From contig JBEEJZ010000205.1 of NCBI GenBank assembly GCA_041168905.1, forward strand, positions 1 through 6,037: a DNA stretch of 6,037 nt, written 5' to 3'. Of the stretch, positions 1-5,775 are shown piece after piece (the stretch's first letter is position 1; every line of letters begins with the position of its first letter). This DNA is from JBEEJZ01 sp041168905 (GTDB taxonomy: Bacteria; Pseudomonadota; Gammaproteobacteria; Burkholderiales; Burkholderiaceae_C). A model generated the notes under the pieces. That model was not told the DNA's origin. It worked only from the letters and a program-made list of their open reading frames with translations, and did not search any database. The position numbers and the translations under genes were made by a program.

Positions 1-2
1 GC

Positions 3-977
3 TATTGCAGCTTGTCGATGCTGTTTAGCGATTGGAATCGTTCCGGACACGCCGACCTGCGTGTCGCCAATGATCGCGAATACTACAAAAATGGCCGGGA
101 ACAACTCTGGCAGATGCTGCCCGGGAAAGCGCCCCGTAACTACACGCAAAGTGATGGTTTCAAGCCCTTGCAGATCTGGGGCATGGGAATCGCCAGCATG
201 GACCTCGATGGCACTGGATACCCTGATGTCTTTATCACCAGCATGGCCGACAACAAGTTGCAAAAGCTTGATAGTACGGGCGGTGAGATGAAGCCCATCT
301 ATTCGGACGTTGCTTACAAACGGGGAGCAACGGCGCATCGACCCTATGTGGGAGGCGACATCAAACCATCAACTGCTTGGCACGCGCAGTTTGAAGATGT
401 GAACCAGGATGGCTATGCCGATCTCTGGATCGTGAAAGGCAATGTGTCCACCATGGCTGACTTTGCCAGTCGCGACACCAATGATCTGCTGCTGCAAAAG
501 CCGGATGGCACCTTTGAAGAGGTGGGAGATAAGGCCGGCATCGTTACTTACCTGACCGGGCGCGGCGGCATGCTGACGGACTTTAACGGCGATGGCCTAC
601 TGGATATGGTGGTGGTGAATCGCCTGTCGAATGCCACGCTATGGCGCAACGTGAGCACCGGATTGGGAGGCTGGTTGCAACTTCGCCTCCATGAAGAGAG
701 CGCCAACCGCGATGCGATTGGTGCCTGGATTGAAGTGGACCTGGGGGGGCGCATCATTCGGCGTGAGAACACCATTGGCGGCGGTCACGCCAGCGGGCAT
801 CTGGGCTGGATTCATTTCGGACTGGGCAATGCGCAGGAAATCAAAGTGCGCGTCCAATGGCCCAATGCGGGTGGCCAGTGGAGTGCCTGGCAAACCGTGA
901 AGCCCAACAGCTTCTATATGCTCGACAAAGCTAACGGCGCCACACCGTGGTCGGCTCCCACCGCCGCGACGCCATAG
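3..977 (+). CDS. CRTAC1-like FG-GAP/VCBS repeat protein with C-terminal ASPIC/UnbV domain (5' partial)
   Basis: The reading frame is open to the left edge, so the true start lies outside the window; the first internal start-like codon is a TTG at 12, which I do not believe is the real start. Residue numbers count from that TTG. Four FG-GAP/VCBS-type calcium loops are visible: DWNRSGHAD (7-15), DLDGTGYPD (64-72), DVNQDGYAD (129-137) and DFNGDGLLD (190-198). The last two are canonical DxNxDGxxD loops, while the first two have Ser or Thr at the fifth position. Residues about 220-306 match the ASPIC/UnbV domain: a WLQLRL strand, NRDAIGAWIEV, the GGGHASGH turn, IHFGLG, and VQWPN. Such proteins are normally exported and fold as beta-propellers; the signal peptide would be outside the window. 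Their function is largely unknown, with calcium-dependent binding or adhesion proposed. The protein is rich in tryptophan, with 13 in 321 residues. The gene ends 12 nt from the convergent dihaem oxidoreductase gene. Family call is firm; cellular role is not known. Confidence 0.9.
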   Translation, partial: YCSLSMLFSDWNRSGHADLRVANDREYYKNGREQLWQMLPGKAPRNYTQSDGFKPLQIWGMGIASMDLDGTGYPDVFITSMADNKLQKLDSTGGEMKPIYSDVAYKRGATAHRPYVGGDIKPSTAWHAQFEDVNQDGYADLWIVKGNVSTMADFASRDTNDLLLQKPDGTFEEVGDKAGIVTYLTGRGGMLTDFNGDGLLDMVVVNRLSNATLWRNVSTGLGGWLQLRLHEESANRDAIGAWIEVDLGGRIIRRENTIGGGHASGHLGWIHFGLGNAQEIKVRVQWPNAGGQWSAWQTVKPNSFYMLDKANGATPWSAPTAATP

Positions 978-989
978 AGACAACTTTGC

Positions 990-2381
990 TTAACGCAGTG
1001 CCTCGCGGGAGCCCAGGCTCTTCAGGAATTGCACTAAGGTAATTTTGTCCTGGCGCGGCAGGGCTACAAAGGCGTCCGTCGTTGCCGCGGCTTCACCCCC
1101 GTGCGCCTCAATGGCTTCGGTGATGCTGGTGCAATCCCCCCGATGGCAATATGGGGCCTTGGTGTTGAGGTCCCACAATCTGCTGGTCATGAACTCATTG
1201 AGCGGAACCTTGTCCTGCTTTTTGCGTTCATTGCAGAGATAGTTGCGCTTGTCATCGCACATGACATGGCGCTTGAAATCGGTGAATGCGTGGATGGCGA
1301 ACGCCTTTCCATCTCGGGCCAACGGAAGTGGCATGTGAACCACGTTCTTGGTATCGGCCGGTGCGAGCACCCCCTCACGATTGAACTCGTTGGGCTCCTT
1401 GAAAACATTCGACTGCAGTTGCATGGATGGAATGTGGCAACCGTCACAACCGATCTGCTTGAACAGCTTGAATCCCGGGTGCTTTTGGAAACCCTGGTTG
1501 TTGGGCGCCGGCAATGACGCTTGCCACAAGGTCAGCGCAGTCGTTTGACCGAGGGAAAATTCGCTTTCCTTGCCGTCTCCGTCGAAGTCCTTAAACCCGG
1601 TTCGGCCTTCACCAAACATTTCCATGGGTTCTATTCCGTGATGCTGATTCAGCGCAACGACCGTGAAATCCCGAATGGAAACCACCGTCCCCTTGGCATT
1701 GAACGGTTTGATCACAAGGTCAGGGCTGATACCTTCGAGGCGGGTGGAATCCAGATCGCCTTCGGGAGTCACCACGATGGTGCCGAATGGAACGCCCTTT
1801 GCGCTGAGCTTCACCTCCACGTCGTGACCTTCCTTTTGAGCCTGGCGTATGGCTTTGTCACGCTGACGAATCAGCTCACGGGACATTTCGGTCGCAGCGA
1901 TCTCGATTCCGCCAATGCCCCAGAGGCTTCGGGTAAGGCGCTCATTCGCAAACGCTGCATTGATCGATTCATTGGGCGTTGCCCCGAACTGCGGGGCCGC
2001 TACAAAGACGTTGGTGGCGAACTCCCCGCTGCCGCCCACCTTGGGCTGGTTGTGGCACCCGGCGCACGAATTCGCATCAGGACCGGCAATGCGTTGAAAA
2101 CTGGGTCCGGCTTCCGAGCGCCGCGTGGGGAAGTTGTGCTCCGTTGCAAAGGGGCGCCCTGCGCCGTCCGCCAGATTGAACTTCGTGACAAACAAGCGCT
2201 TGCCATCTGATATGGCTCGCTTCAGAGGGTAGCTCTTGCCAATCTTGTCGTGGTCAGGAAAAACCGAAATCGCTGGACCGTCATAGATCTCGGAACTCGC
2301 CTGGGCAATGGCACATAGGGAAAATCCCAAAACAGCAGCAGAGAGGATGGGGCCGAACTTGAAATTCATACTTTGTCTCAC
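990..2381 (-). CDS. Secreted dihaem c-type oxidoreductase, DUF1111/DHOR family (putative peroxidase or thiol oxidoreductase)
   Basis: This encodes a 463-residue periplasmic dihaem cytochrome. A Sec signal peptide spans residues 1-28 with an AQA-S cleavage site. The two covalent haem sites are CAGCH (106-110) and CDGCH (312-316), the usual number and spacing for this family, which is distantly related to CcpA/MauG. Other family marks are the GKRLF...DGAG stretch before haem 1, SLWGIGGIE (152-160), an acidic DFDGDGKESE loop (265-274) that may bind calcium, KRHVMCDD (370-377), SRLWDLNTKAPY (400-411) and EAHGGEA (425-431). The length is normal for the family. The CHRGDC element (412-417) has two cysteines close together (see findings). 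The GTG start at 2381 is preferred because AGGA lies 6 nt upstream; an ATG at 2369 (residue 5) would also leave a good signal peptide and cannot be excluded. The gene follows the exporter genes on the same strand after a gap of about 160 nt, so cotranscription is possible but unproven. The substrate is unknown. Confidence 0.92.
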   Translation of the reverse strand: MRQSMNFKFGPILSAAVLGFSLCAIAQASSEIYDGPAISVFPDHDKIGKSYPLKRAISDGKRLFVTKFNLADGAGRPFATEHNFPTRRSEAGPSFQRIAGPDANSCAGCHNQPKVGGSGEFATNVFVAAPQFGATPNESINAAFANERLTRSLWGIGGIEIAATEMSRELIRQRDKAIRQAQKEGHDVEVKLSAKGVPFGTIVVTPEGDLDSTRLEGISPDLVIKPFNAKGTVVSIRDFTVVALNQHHGIEPMEMFGEGRTGFKDFDGDGKESEFSLGQTTALTLWQASLPAPNNQGFQKHPGFKLFKQIGCDGCHIPSMQLQSNVFKEPNEFNREGVLAPADTKNVVHMPLPLARDGKAFAIHAFTDFKRHVMCDDKRNYLCNERKKQDKVPLNEFMTSRLWDLNTKAPYCHRGDCTSITEAIEAHGGEAAATTDAFVALPRQDKITLVQFLKSLGSREALR

Positions 2382-2387
2382 TCAATA

Positions 2388-2391
2388 TCCT
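2388..2391 (-). promoter_or_regulatory. Ribosome binding site for the dihaem oxidoreductase gene (supports the GTG start)
   Basis: AGGA lies 6 nt upstream of the GTG at 2381. The alternative ATG at 2369 has only a weak GTGAGA stretch in front of it. The spacing therefore favours GTG, though both starts give a plausible signal peptide. Confidence 0.5.
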
Positions 2392-2484
2392 GAATGGTAC
2401 TGCCCGGTGGCATCTGATCTGGATGGATCCGCTTGAATCGATAGTAATTGACGACGGAAGACCCTTGCGCTTCTGCTTCTGAAT

Positions 2485-2502
2485 GCCTCGACTGCTCAAG
2501 GC
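2485..2502 (-). other. RNA hairpin between the ATPase and dihaem oxidoreductase genes
   Basis: On the minus strand GCCTTGA and TCGAGGC form a 7-bp stem around the loop GCAG. One pair is G-U on this strand but would be a C-A mismatch in plus-strand RNA, so the structure fits a transcript running from the exporter genes. It starts about 40 nt after the ATPase stop. No run of T follows, so it is not a standard intrinsic terminator. It may protect a 3' end, attenuate read-through, or be chance. The rest of the 2382-2541 gap shows no convincing sigma-70 promoter: a TACTAT is present, but no matching -35 box lies at the right distance. Confidence 0.35.
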
Positions 2503-2541
2503 TGGATCTATTTGGAAGTCAAGACGGTTACGGCATCAAGC

Positions 2542-3276
2542 TCAGTCGATCGATCTTCCTAGGCCCTTTTCCTCGACGGTTCGGCCCTCGCGGATGTTGT
2601 AAATCCGTTTGAAAATCGGAATGATCTTTTCGTCGTGAGTCACCACAATCACTGCCGCCTGGTACTGGACCGCCATGCGGTTCAGAATGCGCATAACCGC
2701 CAAAGCCCTCTCACTGTCTAGGGGCGCAGTGGGTTCGTCAGCCAAAATCACCGGGGGTCGATTGGCCAATGCCCTGGCAATCGACACGCGTTGCTGCTCG
2801 CCACCCGAAAGCTGCGATGGTTCAGCCTTGGCGCGGTGCGCCACATCCAGCTCACTGAGCAGCTCAAGTGCCCGTTCCCGCGCTTGGGCATTGGGCATGC
2901 CTGCCAACATGGGGAGCAAGGCCACGTTGTCGGTCACGTCAAGAAACGGGATCAGATATGGCGCCTGGAATACAAAACCAATGTTGTCGCGACGCAGGCA
3001 ACGTAGGTCTTTGGTTGCCCATGCGTTGTCATAGAGCGTTTTTCCGCCCAACACCATTCGCCCGGAAGTTGGCTCGATGATGGCACCCAGGCACTTGAGC
3101 AAAGTGCTCTTACCCGAACCCGATGGCCCAACTAGACCAACGACCTCACCTGGTCCCACCACCATGTCCACACACTTGAGCGCTTCGACCGCAGTGTCGC
3201 CCTCTCCGTACACTTTGCGCAGGCCCTGAACAACGATGCCTCCGTGCTTGTGCTGTGGATCGATTGTGGATTGCAT
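2542..3276 (-). CDS. ABC transporter ATP-binding protein of an FtsX/MacB-type (DevA/LolD-like) exporter
   Basis: This is the cytoplasmic ATPase that powers the permease encoded directly upstream. With residues counted from the ATG at 3282, the motifs are all present and in order: Walker A GPSGSGKST (52-60), Q-loop Q106 in FVFQAPYL, signature LSGGEQQ (158-164), Walker B VILADE with catalytic E183 (178-183), D-loop region APLDS (186-190), and switch histidine H215 in VVTHDE. The length of about 245 residues is normal for LolD/MacB-type ATPases encoded apart from their permease. Two ATGs compete. The one at 3282 overlaps the permease stop (ATGA) but abuts the GGAGG with no spacing, whereas the one at 3276 sits 6 nt after GGAGG. 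I therefore choose 3276, which removes two residues. The proline in EPTAPLDS replaces the more usual N or A. Family assignment is firm; the transported substrate is not known. Confidence 0.95.
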   Translation of the reverse strand: MQSTIDPQHKHGGIVVQGLRKVYGEGDTAVEALKCVDMVVGPGEVVGLVGPSGSGKSTLLKCLGAIIEPTSGRMVLGGKTLYDNAWATKDLRCLRRDNIGFVFQAPYLIPFLDVTDNVALLPMLAGMPNAQARERALELLSELDVAHRAKAEPSQLSGGEQQRVSIARALANRPPVILADEPTAPLDSERALAVMRILNRMAVQYQAAVIVVTHDEKIIPIFKRIYNIREGRTVEEKGLGRSID

Positions 3277-3278
3277 GC

Positions 3279-4472
3279 TCATCCTCCAATCGCTTCGGCG
3301 GGATCAACCTTGATGGCAATCCGAATGGCCAGCGTGCTTGCCAGCGTGCAAATCAACATTACTGCCGCAAAACCGCGAAGCGCATCGCTTTGCAGCAAAA
3401 GAACGTATTTGGGAAATACAGGCGCCCAGAGCGTAGCAGCAAGCTTGCCAACAAAGAAGCCGATTAACCCCAAACCCATGGCCTGCTGAAGAATCATGGA
3501 GGCAATAGTTGCGTTGCTGGTGCCAATGAGCTTCAAAACGGCAATCTCGCGAATCTTGCCCATGGTCATGGTGTAAATAATGAACGCCACGATGGCGGCG
3601 CTCACAATGGCAAGAATCACCAAAAACATGCCGATTTGTTTGGCGGAAGTGGCAATAAGCTTGGCGATCAAGATGTCTTCCATACCAGCGCGGTCGTAGG
3701 CTTCAAGGTGTTTCCACCGCCGTATCGGCTCTGCAACTTGTTCAGTCGAGAACCCTTCGCGCACTTGAACCAGCACCGCGTTGACGCTGTGGCTACTGGT
3801 CTGGCTGGCGATAGCTGCATCCAAAAGACCGGGCACGCCGGGACGGTTAAAAGCGGGGTTGGCGGCAGTGCGCGCGCGGTCCTTGAGGATGGCGTCGTTG
3901 TCTTTCAAAAACTGGGCTTCCTGGGCATCTTTCAAGGGAATGAACACCATGGGGTCGCCGCCTGAGGACACCATCCTTTGAGTGAGGCCCACCACATCGT
4001 ATTCATGGCGCCGGACGCGAATGCGGTCCCCCAAGGCAAAGCCCGTTTTAACGTCAGCCAAAGCTTCATAGTGACCGCGAGTCAATGGACGCCCAGCCAC
4101 GAGATGCGAGGGGCTACCGGGCTTTCCGGGTTCGATGCCTACCACCATGGCTCTAGCTTCGTCATCGCCTCTTCTAACCTGCATGTTCAAATAGGTCACA
4201 TTGGCGGCAAGTGCGACACCCGGCATGCCTTCTATGCCGTGAACCGCGTCGTCTTTGAGGCTGGACGACTCGGCGTAAGGGCCTTGGGTGTTTTTCTGAA
4301 CCACCCACAAGTCCGCTCCACTGTTGGTCAAAAGCGCCTGCGCATCGTCAACCATTCCGCGATAGACGCCCGCCATCGACAAAGTTACGCCAATGAGAAG
4401 ACCCAGGCCCATGCCGGTCAGGACAAATTTGGGCCACGAATGCAGGATGTCGCGACCTGCCAGGCTGATCAA
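3279..4472 (-). CDS. ABC transporter permease, FtsX/MacB family (DevC-like), four TM segments
   Basis: This inner-membrane subunit of 397 residues has the layout of type VII (mechanotransmission) ABC permeases. There is one N-terminal TM (about 15-37), a large periplasmic domain (about 40-275), then three TMs (about 279-301, 328-350 and 366-386). The FtsX domain shows the cytoplasmic coupling stretch KIREIAVLKLIGTS (306-319), and the C-terminus DPAEAIGG resembles the usual DPAEAL ending. The ATPase is not fused, unlike true MacB, so DevC-like is the better label. The start is a TTG overlapping the adaptor stop as TTGA. An in-frame TAA lies directly before this TTG and the first ATG is inside TM1, so initiation at or very near the TTG is effectively forced. 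AGGGAG sits 6 nt upstream. It works with the adaptor and ATPase on either side to push a periplasmic substrate outward. The substrate is unknown. Confidence 0.94.
   Translation of the reverse strand: MISLAGRDILHSWPKFVLTGMGLGLLIGVTLSMAGVYRGMVDDAQALLTNSGADLWVVQKNTQGPYAESSSLKDDAVHGIEGMPGVALAANVTYLNMQVRRGDDEARAMVVGIEPGKPGSPSHLVAGRPLTRGHYEALADVKTGFALGDRIRVRRHEYDVVGLTQRMVSSGGDPMVFIPLKDAQEAQFLKDNDAILKDRARTAANPAFNRPGVPGLLDAAIASQTSSHSVNAVLVQVREGFSTEQVAEPIRRWKHLEAYDRAGMEDILIAKLIATSAKQIGMFLVILAIVSAAIVAFIIYTMTMGKIREIAVLKLIGTSNATIASMILQQAMGLGLIGFFVGKLAATLWAPVFPKYVLLLQSDALRGFAAVMLICTLASTLAIRIAIKVDPAEAIGG
3283..3287 (-). promoter_or_regulatory. Strong ribosome binding site (GGAGG) that sets the ATPase start
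   Basis: GGAGG encodes the last glycines of the permease and lies 6 nt upstream of the ATG at 3276. It directly abuts the other ATG at 3282, which would be too close for efficient initiation. It couples ATPase translation to the end of the permease gene. Confidence 0.75.
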
Positions 4473-5677
4473 TTACCGCTCCCTACGGCACTTGTCGGCT
4501 TGATGATCGCGTCCACAATTTGCAAACGCGAACCCGCTTCGATGGGCTTTTGGCTGTAAACCACAATCTCGTCGCCTGCTTGGATGCCCTCCCAAACTTG
4601 GACCTGACCATCCAGACTGGCCGCGCCAACCTTGACTGGAACGAATGCTGGTTTGCCGGATTCCATACGCCAGACACCGGAGGAGCCACCTTGACGCTGC
4701 AATGCAGCTGCCGGAATGATCAGTGACTTGGAAATGGATGGCAGTTGAATGGTTGCCTCTGCCATCTCACCGACTGACAACCCGGCAGGTGCCTGATCAA
4801 ACGACAACTGCACGATGCGCTCTTCGGTCACGCTGTCGGCCAGTAATTCAATGCGTGCCACCGTCGCGGAATGAGTGATTTGAGGTTGCGAGCGCAATGC
4901 GATACGAGCCTTCAATCCTTGCGCGAGACCACCTGAGCGACCTTGGTCGACACGCAGTTTGATCCAAAGGCTGGCCGGATCTATCACACGCAGAACGGAT
5001 TGTCCGGCCACCACTGTGGAACCGGGTTCCGCATCTCGCGCTGAAACTACTCCATCCGATGGAGCAATTAATCTGACATTGGCCCGCTGCTGCAGTAGCG
5101 CGGCACGATCTGCCCTGGTCCGGTTCAGGTCTTGGGCTGATGCTGCCAAATTGGCTCGCGCTGAATCAAGGGAAGCATCAGCGGACGTTTTATTCTGAAC
5201 AAAAGTTTCCAAGGCACCAGAGCTAATAAAGCTCTTGTCTGCCAACTCTTGATTGCGGCGCATGTTGGATGCCGCTAATTCCCGTTTTGCTAAGGCATCC
5301 GCCTGCTGAGCAGCAGCGACAGATTGCGCGCTCTTGGCTCTTTCTATCGCGGCGTCGAGCGATGCCAAACGCTGATCGATGTCCACTGGATCCATTTCCG
5401 CCAAAAGCTGCCCCGCTCTTACCGCGTCGCCCACATCCACCTTCACACTCAAAACACGCCCTGCCACGGTCGGGCCAATCATCCAGTTTCGCCGGGCCTC
5501 CACCGTACCAATCCCAAACAGTTCGGGTGCAAAACTGCCTTCATTGACATGCGCAACGGTGACCTTGATCGGCGCCAGCGGGCCTGAACGCATCATCACG
5601 AAGAAGAATAGGCCGATTAGTAGAACGACTAGCACGCCCAATAACAGTCGACGCTTGAGCGAGGAAGATAGTTTCAC
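4469..5677 (-). CDS. Periplasmic adaptor subunit (HlyD/RND-type membrane fusion protein) of a tripartite ABC exporter
   Basis: This 402-residue protein has a single N-terminal membrane anchor (about 10-29, preceded by KRR) and no lipobox cysteine, so it should remain anchored in the inner membrane. The domains run in the standard mirrored order: a first lipoyl half with GRVLSVKVDVGDAVRAGQLL (73-92), a long alanine-rich coiled-coil hairpin (about 100-200), a second lipoyl half with LIAPSDGVVSARDAEPGSTV (203-222), a beta-barrel (about 236-313), and a membrane-proximal domain from IPAAAL (321-326) to about 390. The hairpin is long enough to reach a TolC-like outer-membrane channel, but none is encoded here. 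The start is GTG, with only a weak GGA 6 nt upstream; no in-frame ATG lies just upstream. The gene overlaps the permease by 4 nt, and its own GTG overlaps the stop of a 15-codon open frame. It is the first exporter gene and lies 98 nt after the thioredoxin-like gene. Confidence 0.94.
   Translation of the reverse strand: MKLSSSLKRRLLLGVLVVLLIGLFFFVMMRSGPLAPIKVTVAHVNEGSFAPELFGIGTVEARRNWMIGPTVAGRVLSVKVDVGDAVRAGQLLAEMDPVDIDQRLASLDAAIERAKSAQSVAAAQQADALAKRELAASNMRRNQELADKSFISSGALETFVQNKTSADASLDSARANLAASAQDLNRTRADRAALLQQRANVRLIAPSDGVVSARDAEPGSTVVAGQSVLRVIDPASLWIKLRVDQGRSGGLAQGLKARIALRSQPQITHSATVARIELLADSVTEERIVQLSFDQAPAGLSVGEMAEATIQLPSISKSLIIPAAALQRQGGSSGVWRMESGKPAFVPVKVGAASLDGQVQVWEGIQAGDEIVVYSQKPIEAGSRLQIVDAIIKPTSAVGSGN
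4479..4484 (-). promoter_or_regulatory. Ribosome binding site (AGGGAG) supporting the TTG start of the permease
   Basis: AGGGAG within the last adaptor codons lies 6 nt before the TTG at 4472. The good match and spacing compensate for the weak start codon, and the overlap with the adaptor stop implies translational coupling. Confidence 0.65.
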
Positions 5678-5721
5678 GAGTAGTCCATTCGAAAAGTTAA
5701 TTTGAGTGTGACAACCTTCAT
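5674..5721 (-). other. Possible 15-codon leader ORF overlapping the adaptor start
   Basis: An ATG at 5721 opens a frame reading MKVVTLKLTFRMDYS, whose TGA overlaps the adaptor GTG as GTGA. The overlap mimics the coupled junctions downstream, and the adaptor's own ribosome site is weak. No good Shine-Dalgarno sequence precedes this ATG, and an ORF this short arises easily by chance. I see no clear promoter in the 5678-5775 gap. Confidence 0.2.
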
Positions 5722-5775
5722 TTCGATGAACTTTTTCCCATGCTTTGGGGGAATACGTTCAACGGAATAGTCGCA

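Noticed and set aside
548..983. Minus-strand open frames (548-775 and 639-983) opposite the CRTAC1-like gene
   Set aside because: The opposite strand carries a clear ASPIC/UnbV domain; the longer frame also runs across the convergent gap, with no motif of its own.
1009..1020. Palindrome GAGCCCAGGCTC as a terminator for the convergent genes
   Set aside because: Its stem is only four or five pairs with a minimal loop, it lies inside the coding sequence, and no T-tract follows.
1101..2210. Long plus-strand open frames (1101-1517 and 1521-2210) opposite the dihaem gene
   Set aside because: They are antisense to a gene with two clear haem motifs and full family similarity, and their translations show no recognisable domain.
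2281..2499. Minus-strand frame starting at a TTG and running into the dihaem gene
   Set aside because: Over half of it overlaps the signal peptide region of the dihaem gene in another frame, and the protein has no recognisable features.
2540..2556. Repeated GATC motif at the end of the ATPase gene as a possible methylation or integration site
   Set aside because: It is two overlapping GATC units inside codons, with no flanking repeat or mobile element.
3978..4559. Plus-strand open frame of 193 codons opposite the permease and adaptor ends
   Set aside because: It is antisense to two well-supported genes and crosses their junction; no domain or ribosome site supports it.
5735..5753. Inverted repeat TTCCC/GGGAA in the gap before the adaptor as terminator or operator
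   Set aside because: It is a 5-bp stem with a 9-nt loop, and the run beside it is A rather than T on the relevant strand.
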